Source: JACOMS01 sp051252005 | GTDB lineage: Bacteria; Pseudomonadota; Alphaproteobacteria; Caulobacterales; Maricaulaceae | DNA: 64,000 bases | Direction: 5' to 3' | NCBI GenBank assembly: GCA_051252005.1 | Contig: JBPOEZ010000006.1 | Span: 62,001-126,000 of the forward strand | Shown here: positions 43,737 through 52,254 of the stretch, in pieces | Layout of the letters: each line of letters starts with the position of its first letter | Numbering within the stretch: the first letter of the stretch is position 1 | Program-made: the position numbers and the translations under genes | The notes under the pieces: generated by a model | Told to the model about the DNA's origin: nothing | The model's input: only the letters and a program-made list of their open reading frames with translations | The model's database searches: none

Positions 43737-44870
43737 TTGAAAATTGCTGTTCTTAACGACGCGGGCGGCGATGAAGCCCGAGTTGCGGCTACGCCTGACA
43801 CGGTTAAAGCCTACGTAAATGCTGGTCACACTGTGACGGTTGTTAAAGGCGCAGGGAAGGCAGCTGATTTTTCTGATACAGATTATAAAGATGTCGGTGC
43901 AGCGTTCAGCGCGAGTAATGCCGCCGCAGTAAAAACTGCCGATCTTGTCATGTCCATCAACGGCGCGGACGCCGAATTGGTTGCTGCTATGAAAAAGGGC
44001 GCGGGTATTACCGGCGTCATGAACCCGACGGATAATCCTGATTACGCCAAGGCCTGCGCTAAGTCGGGTGTTACGGCTTACGCGCTTGAGTATATTCCGC
44101 GCATATCTCGCGCGCAGAGCATGGATGTGCTCTCATCACAATCCAATCTCTCTGGTTACCGCTCAGTTGTCGAGGCGGGTTCCGTGTATGGCCGCGCTTT
44201 TCCGATGATGATGACGGCTGCGGGCACGATCGCACCTGCGAAAACGTTCATTATGGGTGTCGGTGTTGCAGGACTTCAGGCGATTGCTACGGCGCGCCGT
44301 TTGGGCGCTGTTACGACGGCGACAGATGTTCGCCCAGCGACTAAAGAGCAAGTGGCTTCACTTGGCGCGAAATTCATCGCGGTTGAAAACGAAGAGTTTA
44401 AGGCGGCGGAAACAGCCGGTGGTTACGCCAAGCAAATGTCACCTGAATATCAGGCTCTGCAAGCTGAATTGACAGCCTCGCATATTGCTAAGCAGGACAT
44501 TGTTATTACAACAGCGTTGATCCCAGGGCGAGCAGCGCCCATCCTTGTGACAAAAGCGATGCTTGATACGATGAAGCCAGGATCTGTTCTAGTTGACCTC
44601 GCGGTAGAGCGCGGCGGGAACGTCGAAGGCGCAAAGCCAGGCAAAATTGTCACGACAAAGAACGGTGTTAAAATTGTGGGTCATCTGAACTGGCCATCAC
44701 GGATGGCAGCTGATGCCTCCAACATGTTTGCGAAAAACCTGAAGAACTTCCTACCGCTCGTTACGGCTGAAGACGGGGCTTACGCGCCGGATTGGGACGA
44801 CGAAATCATTCAAGGCTGCGCGCTGACTAAAGACGGCGCGGTGGTTCATCCACGGCTGACAGGAGAATAA
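43737..44870 (+). CDS. pntAA: NAD(P) transhydrogenase subunit alpha, part 1 (NAD-binding domain I)
   Basis: 377 residues from a TTG start with AGAGG upstream. Two Rossmann-like lobes: the first with DEARVAATPDTV (RVAxTP signature), the second with GVGVAGLQAIATARRLGA for NAD. Together with pntAB and pntB it forms the proton-translocating enzyme that makes NADPH. The alpha chain is split in two as usual in alphaproteobacteria. Confidence 0.95.
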   Translation: MKIAVLNDAGGDEARVAATPDTVKAYVNAGHTVTVVKGAGKAADFSDTDYKDVGAAFSASNAAAVKTADLVMSINGADAELVAAMKKGAGITGVMNPTDNPDYAKACAKSGVTAYALEYIPRISRAQSMDVLSSQSNLSGYRSVVEAGSVYGRAFPMMMTAAGTIAPAKTFIMGVGVAGLQAIATARRLGAVTTATDVRPATKEQVASLGAKFIAVENEEFKAAETAGGYAKQMSPEYQALQAELTASHIAKQDIVITTALIPGRAAPILVTKAMLDTMKPGSVLVDLAVERGGNVEGAKPGKIVTTKNGVKIVGHLNWPSRMAADASNMFAKNLKNFLPLVTAEDGAYAPDWDDEIIQGCALTKDGAVVHPRLTGE

Positions 44871-44871
44871 G

Positions 44872-45201
44872 ATGATCACGACCCTTATCATGGCAGGCGG
44901 CGCGGGCGTTAGCCCGATCATCTTCCAGCTCACTATTTTCATCCTCGCGATTTTTGTCGGCTATTACGTGGTGTGGTCAGTGACCCCCGCACTTCACACG
45001 CCGCTTATGGCTGTGACCAACGCCATTTCATCCGTGATCATTGTCGGGGCGCTTGTAGCCGTTGCTGCTGGAACACATGGCGGCTCCGCAATTTCTACAT
45101 GGACAGGCGTTGCGGCCGTCGCTCTCTGCGCGGTCAACATATTTGGCGGCTTCCTTGTCACGCAGCGCATGCTTGCTATGTATAAAAAGAAAGCGAAGTA
45201 G
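44872..45201 (+). CDS. pntAB: NAD(P) transhydrogenase subunit alpha, part 2 (membrane)
   Basis: 109 residues with three to four membrane helices (TIFILAIFVGYYVVWSVTPALHTPLMAVTNAIS). This is the C-terminal membrane domain of the alpha subunit, encoded as a separate gene one base after the pntAA stop. Confidence 0.95.
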   Translation: MITTLIMAGGAGVSPIIFQLTIFILAIFVGYYVVWSVTPALHTPLMAVTNAISSVIIVGALVAVAAGTHGGSAISTWTGVAAVALCAVNIFGGFLVTQRMLAMYKKKAK

Positions 45202-45207
45202 GGCGTT

Positions 45208-46614
45208 ATGACATTATCTGCTAATCTTGCGGCTGTCTTATATACAGTCTCCGGTGTTCTCTTCATCCTCGCTTTGCGCGGGCTGTCGTCGCCTGAAACC
45301 TCTCGCCGAGGCAACGTCTTCGGTATGGTCGGTATCGCCATTTCCATCGTCACGACTTTGCTCGTGGCCGGTATGGGGCAGCAGGCGATCATCTTAATCG
45401 GCGGGGGCGTGGCTGTAGGCGGCATTCTCGGCGCTATCATTGCTAAAAAAATCCCGATGACAGACATGCCGCAACTTATCGCGGCGTTTCATTCGCTCGT
45501 TGGTATGGCGGCTGTTCTTGTTGCTATTGCGGCGTTCTTCTCGCCGGAGAGTTTCGGTATTTTGACAGAAAGCGGCATTAAACCCTTTAGTCTTCTTGAG
45601 CTGTCACTCGGCGCGGCTATTGGCGCGATTACCTTCTCTGGTTCCGTGATCGCTTTCCTTAAACTGAACGGCAATATGTCGGGCTCGCCAATTATGCTTC
45701 CGGGACGGCACATCATCAATCTTGCTTTGGCTCTAGCCACAGCGGCGCTCGTGGGCATGTTGATGAAGTCTGGCGGCTCTGACCCTATGTTGTTCTGGGT
45801 CTTGATTGGCGTGACGTTCTTGCTCGGGTTCTTGCTTATTATTCCAATCGGCGGCGCGGATATGCCTGTCGTAATTTCTATGCTCAATTCCTACTCAGGC
45901 TGGGCCGCAGCCGCACTAGGCTTCACGCTTGGCAATATGGCGTTGATCATTACCGGCGCGCTCGTCGGCTCGTCCGGCGCGATCCTGTCTTATATTATGT
46001 GTAAAGCCATGAACCGAGGCTTCCTCTCGGTTATTCTCGGTGGATTCGGCGCAGCCGATAGCGCCGCTGGCGGCGATGCCAAAGAACAGCGCCCTGTAAA
46101 GCGCGGATCAGCTGAAGACGCGGCCTTCATCATGAAGAACGCTTCGAAAGTTATCATCGTGCCAGGTTACGGACTCGCTGTGGCGCAAGCTCAGCATGCT
46201 ATCCGCGAAATGGGCGACAAACTTAAAGAAGAGGGTGTAGACGTTGTTTACGCTATTCACCCTGTTGCGGGGCGCATGCCTGGCCACATGAACGTGCTTC
46301 TTGCCGAAGCTAATGTGCCGTATGACGAAGTGTTCGAGCTTGAGGACATCAATAGTGAATTTGCGAACGCTGATGTGGCCTTTGTGATTGGCGCGAATGA
46401 TGTGACCAATCCAGCTGCGAAAACTGATCCGCAAAGCCCGATTTTTGGCATGCCAATTCTTGATGTTGACAAAGCGTCTACGGTTCTGGTTGTAAAGCGG
46501 TCGCTATCGCCAGGCTATGCCGGTATTGATAATGATCTGTTCTATGAAGATAAGACGATGATGTTGCTCGCCGATGCTAAGAAAATGGTCGAGGACATTA
46601 TCAAGTCTTTATAA
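45208..46614 (+). CDS. pntB: NAD(P) transhydrogenase subunit beta
   Basis: 468 residues: eight or nine membrane helices, then the NADP-binding domain III starting near VIIVPGYGLAVAQAQH and containing VIGANDVTNPAA. It carries the proton channel and releases NADPH. It is followed by a terminator hairpin. Confidence 0.96.
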   Translation: MTLSANLAAVLYTVSGVLFILALRGLSSPETSRRGNVFGMVGIAISIVTTLLVAGMGQQAIILIGGGVAVGGILGAIIAKKIPMTDMPQLIAAFHSLVGMAAVLVAIAAFFSPESFGILTESGIKPFSLLELSLGAAIGAITFSGSVIAFLKLNGNMSGSPIMLPGRHIINLALALATAALVGMLMKSGGSDPMLFWVLIGVTFLLGFLLIIPIGGADMPVVISMLNSYSGWAAAALGFTLGNMALIITGALVGSSGAILSYIMCKAMNRGFLSVILGGFGAADSAAGGDAKEQRPVKRGSAEDAAFIMKNASKVIIVPGYGLAVAQAQHAIREMGDKLKEEGVDVVYAIHPVAGRMPGHMNVLLAEANVPYDEVFELEDINSEFANADVAFVIGANDVTNPAAKTDPQSPIFGMPILDVDKASTVLVVKRSLSPGYAGIDNDLFYEDKTMMLLADAKKMVEDIIKSL

Positions 46615-46630
46615 AATCGCTTGAGTTTTG

Positions 46631-46655
46631 GCCTAAGGTTGCGCCTTAGGCTTTA
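46631..46655 (+). terminator. Terminator of the pnt operon
   Basis: GCCTAAGG (46631-46638) pairs with CCTTAGGC (46644-46651) around TTGCG, followed by TTTAT. The downstream arm overlaps the stop codon of the convergent EF-hand gene, so the hairpin may serve both directions. Confidence 0.6.
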
Positions 46656-47017
46656 TATTCTATGAGATCTGAGCCATCTCCGCTGAGCTCGGAGCCTTCA
46701 TATAATTTCATAAGTTCCTTAGCTTCGGCCTCAGAAGGTTGAGCAAAGTCGTCGAGGCTAATTGCATTGTTACCGTCGAGGTCAAACAGCATGCTGAATA
46801 GGTCGCCCTCATTGGGAAAGCGGCCTGCGGGCGCTAAAGGGAAAGCGAGCGCCTCAGCTTCGTAATGAGGAGGTGATCCTGATGTTGGCCCTGAACGTGT
46901 TTCAGTAACCGCATTGACTTGAGGCTCTTTTGCCAAAAGGCTTGAGTTGGAGGGGTCCGCGTGTGGTAAATTAGACGGAACTAACGCGGGGGAAATTATG
47001 GGGCTTATTAAGGTCAT
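46646..47017 (-). CDS. Hypothetical protein with one EF-hand loop
   Basis: 123 residues, no signal peptide or membrane helix. The N-terminal two thirds are Pro/Ser-rich and look disordered. Residues about 80-92 form a canonical calcium loop (DLDGNNAISLDDF) with Asp, Asp, Asn and the terminal Asp in ligand positions, followed by a short helix. AAGGAG stands before the ATG. EF-hand loops bind Ca in pairs as a rule; a single one may act as a dimer. Function unknown. Confidence 0.7.
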   Translation of the reverse strand: MTLISPIISPALVPSNLPHADPSNSSLLAKEPQVNAVTETRSGPTSGSPPHYEAEALAFPLAPAGRFPNEGDLFSMLFDLDGNNAISLDDFAQPSEAEAKELMKLYEGSELSGDGSDLIEYKA

Positions 47018-47172
47018 GTTAGTCTCCTTTCTGTAGATCTACACAAAGCGACTATACAGTAGGCTCATTAACCTTTTCGTAAGGGGTTGGGTTAATGGAT
47101 TGCGGTGAAAAACCATAAATAAACAATTAACACGTCCGCGCGCATTCTAGAGGCTGCAAGGGGTGATGTAAC

Positions 47173-47979
47173 ATGAGACGACCTATCAAAATAATAATTG
47201 CGTTGGCTATTGTTCTCTATGTTTTGCCCTTGATTGCTGTTTTTATTTTCCAGCGTAGCCTCCTGTACTTTCCGCCCCAGACTTACGTGTCTCCGGCCAC
47301 TCTAGGGTTAGGGGAGGCTCAAGAGGTAAGTGTTGCAGGCAATAATGGTGACATTCTGACGGGGTGGTGGCTGCCGCCCAGCAGTGATAAGTCCTACGTT
47401 ATTTTGTTTTTCCATGGCAACGGCTCAGCCGTCTATTCGAACCATACGCGGTTTAGCGATCTTAACGCACGCGGCCTTGGCGTTTTCAGTGTGGGTTACT
47501 CCGGCTATCCTGGCAGCGGCGGCCGTTTAAGCCAAGACGCGATTGTGAACGGGGCTCGAGCGCAATATGACTGGGTTGTCTCCCAAGGTATAAGTCCGGA
47601 TAGAATTCTGTTCTTTGGAACGTCTTTGGGGGCAGGTGTTGCCTCTCAGCTTGCGCTACAAAGACGCCCTCGGGCTTTAATAGTAGAGGCTCCGTTTAAT
47701 TCCGCAGTTGATGTTGGGCGAATGTCTATGCCCGTTTTTCCTGTTGGGCTTCTTATGAAGGACAGTTACAGGTCAGATCAGGCCCTATCCGACATGGATA
47801 TGCCCTTGGTTTGGGTCCACGGCACGGCTGACACCGTTATACCACTGTCTCAGGGGCAAAAACTTTATGACGCTTATACAGGTCCTAAGTCTCACCTTAT
47901 CATTGACGGGGGGGAGCATTTGGGGCTTTGGGAGCAGGGCGGGCGTGAATTCGTATTGGGACAGCTTTCTAATCTTTAA
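47173..47979 (+). CDS. Alpha/beta hydrolase, membrane-anchored
   Basis: 268 residues: N-terminal membrane anchor (IIIALAIVLYVLPLIAVFIF), then an alpha/beta hydrolase fold with HGNGS, nucleophile serine in FGTSLGAG, an aspartate in VHGTADTVIP and the histidine in DGGEHLGLW. It resembles the BEM46/ABHD13 group of uncharacterised serine hydrolases. The catalytic domain is expected outside the cytoplasmic membrane face. It converges on soxR with a 4-base overlap. Confidence 0.8.
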   Translation: MRRPIKIIIALAIVLYVLPLIAVFIFQRSLLYFPPQTYVSPATLGLGEAQEVSVAGNNGDILTGWWLPPSSDKSYVILFFHGNGSAVYSNHTRFSDLNARGLGVFSVGYSGYPGSGGRLSQDAIVNGARAQYDWVVSQGISPDRILFFGTSLGAGVASQLALQRRPRALIVEAPFNSAVDVGRMSMPVFPVGLLMKDSYRSDQALSDMDMPLVWVHGTADTVIPLSQGQKLYDAYTGPKSHLIIDGGEHLGLWEQGGREFVLGQLSNL

Positions 47980-48446
47980 AACGTATCTACGACTTTCGGG
48001 CTGTCGCCCTTAAGAAAGCGTGGGCCTGATCCTTTTTCTTCTGCCATGTCATCGGTATTATACAGTGCGCAGGCTGTCAGCGAGAGGCAGCCGCAGCCAA
48101 TACAGGATGTAAGCTTTTCTTTTAGCTGCAACAGTCCTTTAATGCGGTCATCAATGTCCCGGTTGAAATCTCGGCTTAAAACCTCCCAGTCCTGTTTGGT
48201 CGGCGTCCTGCCATCGGGCAGTCGTTCTAACATGTCTTTGATATGCGAGAGTGAAAAGCCAAGTTTTTGAGCTATCATTATAAAAGAGACACGCCGAATA
48301 TCGGACGCAGCAAAGACCCGGCGCCCGCCATTATCGCGGCCCGACCGAATCAGGCCCTTTTCTTCGTAAAAGCGTAAAGCCGAGACGGATGTGCCGGTTC
48401 GTTTGGCGATTCTCCCGATTAAAAAACCTTTGCGCGCTTTTTCCAT
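47976..48446 (-). CDS. soxR: Redox-sensitive transcriptional activator SoxR
   Basis: 156 residues, MerR family: winged HTH at the N-terminus (LIGRIAKRTGTSVSALRFYEEKGLI region), a dimerisation helix, and the [2Fe-2S] cluster cysteines Cys115, Cys118, Cys120 and Cys126 in the CxxCxCxxxxxC pattern. Oxidation by redox-cycling compounds turns it into an activator. It is divergent from a VOC gene with a SoxR box between them. Confidence 0.95.
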   Translation of the reverse strand: MEKARKGFLIGRIAKRTGTSVSALRFYEEKGLIRSGRDNGGRRVFAASDIRRVSFIMIAQKLGFSLSHIKDMLERLPDGRTPTKQDWEVLSRDFNRDIDDRIKGLLQLKEKLTSCIGCGCLSLTACALYNTDDMAEEKGSGPRFLKGDSPKVVDTF

Positions 48447-48465
48447 GTCGACCTCAAATAAGTTC

Positions 48466-48496
48466 TTGACCTCACCTTAACTTGAGGTCGTAGCGT
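48466..48496 (+). promoter_or_regulatory. SoxR box in a 19-bp-spaced promoter of the VOC gene
   Basis: The 18-bp element at 48470-48487 reads CCTCACCTTAACTTGAGG and differs from the enterobacterial SoxR consensus CCTCAAGTTAACTTGAGG at two positions. It lies between TTGACC (48466-48471) and a weak -10 TAGCGT (48491-48496), a 19-bp spacer as used by MerR-type activators. The VOC gene starts 41 bases later. Confidence 0.75.
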
Positions 48497-48537
48497 AAGC
48501 GTAAGTCAAACGCAAATAACACTTATTGGAGGACATT

Positions 48538-48996
48538 ATGCACGTAGCACAATTAGAACACATCAATCTCACCGTGGGAGATTCGGATAAAACGGCCTCA
48601 TGGCTTTGCCGTGTCTTTGACTGGGATGTGAGATGGTCTGGGCCGTCCATACACGGTGGTTACTCCGTCCATGTTGGCGGCAAAAATAATTATATGGCTC
48701 TCTATAGCGCCGTGCCGCCGAACAGGGGCGTAAAGGTAAATTACACAGAGGCTAATGGCTTAAACCATGTGGGGATTGTCGTGGATGATTTGGAGCAGGC
48801 CGAATCGCGTATAATAAAGGCGGGTTACGCGCCGTATTCGCATCAGAATTATGAGCCTGGGCGGCGATTCTATTTTCGCGATGAAGACGGTGTGGAGTAT
48901 GAAGTGATAAGTTACGCGCAAAAGGCTGTGCCGCGCAGGCGCGGATTTATGGCTAAGCTCGGCGCTTTGTCTAAATATGGCGCCCTCATGAAGTGA
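48538..48996 (+). CDS. VOC family protein (glyoxalase/dioxygenase fold)
   Basis: 152 residues with the vicinal-oxygen-chelate fold: HINLTVGDSDKTASWLCRVF at the start, LNHVGIVVDDL in the middle and FYFRDEDGVEYEVISY near the end, with His and Glu in metal-ligand positions. GGAGG precedes ATG 48538. The SoxR box upstream makes it a likely SoxR target, perhaps for detoxifying a redox-active compound; substrate unknown. Confidence 0.85.
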   Translation: MHVAQLEHINLTVGDSDKTASWLCRVFDWDVRWSGPSIHGGYSVHVGGKNNYMALYSAVPPNRGVKVNYTEANGLNHVGIVVDDLEQAESRIIKAGYAPYSHQNYEPGRRFYFRDEDGVEYEVISYAQKAVPRRRGFMAKLGALSKYGALMK

Positions 48997-49095
48997 ATTA
49001 TAGCCCGAACATCGCGATTTAACGCTAAAGCAGGGGGCTCTACGGCGTAGATCAACATTAGTGAGTGAAAAAATGACATTTTTCAATAATCGGAC

Positions 49096-49124
49096 TTGCA
49101 TGCGCTAATAAGCAAAGCTATATC
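49096..49124 (+). promoter_or_regulatory. Promoter of tRNA-Glu
   Basis: TTGCAT (49096-49101) and TATATC (49119-49124) are 17 bp apart and end 18 bases before the tRNA. Confidence 0.55.
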
Positions 49125-49142
49125 GCACGGCGTTGCAGATGC

Positions 49143-49217
49143 GGTCCCTTCGTCTATCGGTTAGGACGCCAGGTTTTCAACCTGGAAAGAGGGGTTCGAT
49201 TCCCCTAGGGACTGCCA
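49143..49217 (+). tRNA. tRNA-Glu (anticodon TTC)
   Basis: 75 nt. Acceptor GGTCCCT with AGGGACT (first pair G-U), anticodon stem CCAGG/CCTGG around TTTTCAA (anticodon TTC), T arm GGGGTTCGATTCCCC and an encoded CCA. Confidence 0.95.
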
Positions 49218-49269
49218 AGCAACACGCCCCCTAAGTAAAAAACACTTGGCGAGTCACAAGGACTTCGGT

Positions 49270-49764
49270 ATGGGCTTTGTCATGAAACATGCTTTACTTA
49301 TTTCCTTATTTTTCCTTGCCGCGCCGGCCTATGCTCAAGACGCTCCGTCGGTCATAGATTTTGGCGCGTCTGAACTCTTAACAATCGAATCGATCAATGG
49401 AACGCATGCGTTCTCTGTGGAGATCGCGGATACGCTCGAAGAGAAAAACCGGGGCCTAATGTACCGTGATACTCTCGATGCCGATAAAGGCATGCTCTTT
49501 GAGTACGACAGTCCTAGAGTTTCTAGCATCTGGATGAAAAATACGAGAATTCCTCTCGATATTCTTTTTATCCGGAGTAACGGTAAGATTCTAAAAATTG
49601 TTCATTCTGCGAAACCTTACACAGAAAGAAGCAATTCTTCTGAAGCGATTGTCGGCGCTGTGCTTGAATTGCCAGGCGGAAGAGCCAATGAGCTGGGTAT
49701 CGTACCGGGTGATATTGTGAAGCACGAATTTTTTAACAATGTTAGTGAAAAAACCAGCGAATAA
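49270..49764 (+). CDS. DUF192 family secreted protein
   Basis: 164 residues: signal peptide ending APAYAQ, then the DUF192 fold with FSVEIADTLEEKNRGLMYRD, WMKNTRIPLDILFI and VLELPGGRANELGI. The family is periplasmic, small and of unknown function. ATG 49270 is chosen for AAGGA 7 bases upstream; ATG 49282 is possible. It lies between tRNA-Glu and tRNA-Pro. Confidence 0.88.
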   Translation: MGFVMKHALLISLFFLAAPAYAQDAPSVIDFGASELLTIESINGTHAFSVEIADTLEEKNRGLMYRDTLDADKGMLFEYDSPRVSSIWMKNTRIPLDILFIRSNGKILKIVHSAKPYTERSNSSEAIVGAVLELPGGRANELGIVPGDIVKHEFFNNVSEKTSE

Positions 49765-49770
49765 ACCCTT

Positions 49771-49798
49771 GCGTATTATAAAACTTTCTATAATACGC
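49771..49798. repeat. 10-bp perfect inverted repeat before tRNA-Pro
   Basis: GCGTATTATA (49771-49780) and TATAATACGC (49789-49798) flank AAACTTTC. The right arm contains TATAAT 17 bases before the tRNA, so the palindrome overlaps the likely tRNA-Pro promoter and may also end the DUF192 transcript. Confidence 0.5.
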
Positions 49799-49811
49799 CT
49801 CTTGTCCTCGT

Positions 49812-49888
49812 CGGGGCGTAGCGCAGCCTGGTAGCGCACCTGTTTTGGGAACAGGGGGTCGCAAGTTCGAATCTTGCCGCCCCGACCA
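49812..49888 (+). tRNA. tRNA-Pro (anticodon TGG)
   Basis: 77 nt. Acceptor CGGGGCG with CGCCCCG, anticodon stem CCTGT/ACAGG around TTTGGGA (anticodon TGG), T arm with GTTCGAATC and an encoded CCA. It borders the recombinase region, and tRNA 3' ends are common integration sites. Confidence 0.95.
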
Positions 49889-49939
49889 TTTTATCTTCGA
49901 TCGAACCCAACTATCGGCACTTCCCAAGTTAGTGCCGTG

Positions 49940-50030
49940 ATATCAGGGACTTAGGCCTCTGAGACTTTAATGTGGGATGGAAGAGACGCGTTTTTACCCT
50001 GATATTCCGGTATTTACCCCGCGAGTCTCA
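49940..50030. repeat. Interleaved inverted repeats between tRNA-Pro and the recombinase
   Basis: ATATCAGGG (49940-49948) is complementary to CCCTGATAT (49997-50005), and TGAGACT (49960-49966) to AGTCTCA (50024-50030). The order A-B-A'-B' would give a pseudoknot if transcribed, or could be a recombination site. Nothing else is seen in 49889-50097. Confidence 0.4.
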
Positions 50031-50097
50031 AACGCCGATTTCGGTGACCCCTTCGTTGAGAGGGCTTATTTATATTAATAAGAGGTTGAGTTGAGGT

Positions 50098-51780
50098 TTA
50101 AGCGCTAAAGCCCAGATATTCGCGTTGCTCATTCCATGTGATTGGAAGCCTATATCCGTCTTTCAGGCGCTGCGCGGTGAGGTCGACTGGCTGCTGTCCT
50201 GACAGTATAGCCTTTACTATATCTGGCGCGAGATAGCCTAGTGGTAATAACCGCTTGGCATCGGCTGGATCCAAGTCGACCTTAACGGCATAACCTTTGA
50301 TGGAACTGATAGCGCCGGTATCTAACGCATTGCGAAGTCTATATCCTTGCGAGACAAGTTTGATGAGTGCGGGACTGGGATTTACCGGTTTGGGAGTTTC
50401 ACTTCCTAAAGCGATTTTGAGCTCATGCCCGCGGCGCTTTATTATGATCTCTTTTGAATAGGTCAGTTTGAAGTCTTCTGCCTCTTCGGTGTGGTTTTTT
50501 AAAAGCGAGGATAAATGAAGATCAACAATGATCTTATCAGGGTGCAAGGTTGCCTTTTTAACTAACACTTCAATAAGCGTCCGAACGGCAGTTTTGTCCG
50601 AATCAATGCGCAATGTCGCTATTTGCGGTTGATAAGCGCTCAATGCCTCTACCGCTTCAATCATTAAGCTTGGCTGTAAATGATCAGGGAATGTCAATGT
50701 CCGAGGGTTTTGAATGGCCTGTTTCACTATCGTCCATATAGTGTTTTCGATCATATCGGCGGGCAATCTCCATTTTGAAGACGGGACATCTGAGCTGGAA
50801 CCATTAGAACTTGATATATAGTAGTGATAACGCCGCCCTGATTTGACAGTGTAATGAGGCTTTAAAGGTCGGTCTTGTTCATCAAAGATCAAACCTGATA
50901 ATAGCGTACCGGATTTTGAGTTCTTTATACGGCTGTGACCAGCTTTATTCTTCTTTAGCGTGGCTTGAACCTCCTGCCAAAGACCAGCCTCAATAATAGC
51001 GTCATGATTACCGTCATAGATGATCTTTTTATGCCTAGTCTTTCCGATATAAGTGGGGTTCCCCAAGATATAATAAATCTGGCCACGCGTGAAAGCTTTG
51101 CCGTCCACAGGGATGCCGTCTTTGCTAGTCCGCGCACGTGTCAACAATCCAAGCTTTGCGGCTTGCTCTACAACCCGCGTGACGTTCTTGTGCTTGGCAT
51201 AGAGCTCAAAGAGTGTTTGAATCACCAAAGCTTCCTCAGGACATATATAAAGCTTACGGTCCTGAGCATAATAGCCCAGAGGCACGGTGCCGCCCATCCA
51301 CATGCCCCGCTGCTTTGAGGCCTTGATTTTATCCCTTATGCGCTCCGCGGTGACCTCGCGTTCAAACTGGGCAAAGGAGAGCAGCACATTCAGCGTCAGG
51401 CGCCCCATTGAAGTCGTTGTATTAAAGGCTTGGGTCACCGAGACAAAGGACACATCATGCTCGTCAAATACATCGACCAGTTTTGCAAAGTCGGCGAGTG
51501 AGCGGGTTAAGCGGTCGACTTTATAGACCACAATAATATCGACCAGTCCGGCCTTTACATCTGCGATCAAGTTTTGAAGGGCAGGGCGGTTCATATGCCC
51601 GCCTGATATGCCGCCGTCGTCATAGCGCGTCTCCTTATAACTCCAGGCCAGACCCGACTGAGAGGCAATGTAAGAGCGGCAGGCCTCAAGCTGGGCATCA
51701 AGCGAGTTAAACTCTTGATCCAAACCCTCTTCATGGGATTTACGGGTGTAGACGGCGCAGCGGAAGGAAGTCTTAGTCAT
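50098..51780 (-). CDS. Large serine recombinase (recombinase family protein)
   Basis: 560 residues. The N-terminal resolvase domain has nucleophile Ser15 in YTRKS, the arginine-rich catalytic region (VYKVDRLTRSLADFAKL) and FAQFEREVTAERIRDK, then a recombinase domain and a variable C-terminal DNA-binding region. The zinc-ribbon cysteines of many family members are not obvious. It lies 12 bases after a DUF2924 gene and next to tRNA-Pro. Such enzymes integrate or excise phage-like and island elements. Confidence 0.9.
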   Translation of the reverse strand: MTKTSFRCAVYTRKSHEEGLDQEFNSLDAQLEACRSYIASQSGLAWSYKETRYDDGGISGGHMNRPALQNLIADVKAGLVDIIVVYKVDRLTRSLADFAKLVDVFDEHDVSFVSVTQAFNTTTSMGRLTLNVLLSFAQFEREVTAERIRDKIKASKQRGMWMGGTVPLGYYAQDRKLYICPEEALVIQTLFELYAKHKNVTRVVEQAAKLGLLTRARTSKDGIPVDGKAFTRGQIYYILGNPTYIGKTRHKKIIYDGNHDAIIEAGLWQEVQATLKKNKAGHSRIKNSKSGTLLSGLIFDEQDRPLKPHYTVKSGRRYHYYISSSNGSSSDVPSSKWRLPADMIENTIWTIVKQAIQNPRTLTFPDHLQPSLMIEAVEALSAYQPQIATLRIDSDKTAVRTLIEVLVKKATLHPDKIIVDLHLSSLLKNHTEEAEDFKLTYSKEIIIKRRGHELKIALGSETPKPVNPSPALIKLVSQGYRLRNALDTGAISSIKGYAVKVDLDPADAKRLLPLGYLAPDIVKAILSGQQPVDLTAQRLKDGYRLPITWNEQREYLGFSA

Positions 51781-51792
51781 GGCCGTAAAAGC

Positions 51793-52254
51793 CTATCTAC
51801 TCACGCCAAAGAAGCGCGGGCCTGACCATTGCGTCCCTGTAATCGCCTTGGCCGCCGCAGAGAGCGAACGATAGCGCGTTCCGGCCATCTCAAAGCCTTC
51901 CGCCGTGACATTGACCACATAAGTCCGCCCGTTCCATTCACGGATCAACCGAGACCCGAGTTTGATCTTAGGGCTGGGAGCGGCCCGCGTCTTTTTAGGT
52001 CTTGAAGCCGGATCACTTATGGAACCTGCCGAGGTTGGTTTTAGCAGTCTCAACTCCAGAGCACGATCTAGCTCTCCGCTATGTTTACATTGTAATTTGT
52101 AGGCGATGCCGCGTATGAGCGAAACTTGCCGCGCGACTTTAAAAGGCGGGCTTCCGTAAAGCCCAATCCAGCGGGTTACAAGTTCGCTACGCCCAAGCTT
52201 TTCAAGGTCTTCAATCTCGCTATATATACGGGGCCTTTGTAATGCGGGTGCCAT
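51793..52254 (-). CDS. DUF2924 domain protein
   Basis: 153 residues. DUF2924 signature: an N-terminal helical part (LGRSELVTRWIGLYGSPPFKVARQVSLIRGIAYKLQ) and a C-terminal beta part (LGSRLIREWNGRTYVVNVTAEGFEMAGTRYRSLSAAAKAITGTQWSG). Genes of this family regularly neighbour serine recombinases in alphaproteobacterial mobile regions; a DNA-binding or accessory role is likely but unproven. It overlaps the DUF3489 stop by one base. Confidence 0.85.
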   Translation of the reverse strand: MAPALQRPRIYSEIEDLEKLGRSELVTRWIGLYGSPPFKVARQVSLIRGIAYKLQCKHSGELDRALELRLLKPTSAGSISDPASRPKKTRAAPSPKIKLGSRLIREWNGRTYVVNVTAEGFEMAGTRYRSLSAAAKAITGTQWSGPRFFGVSR

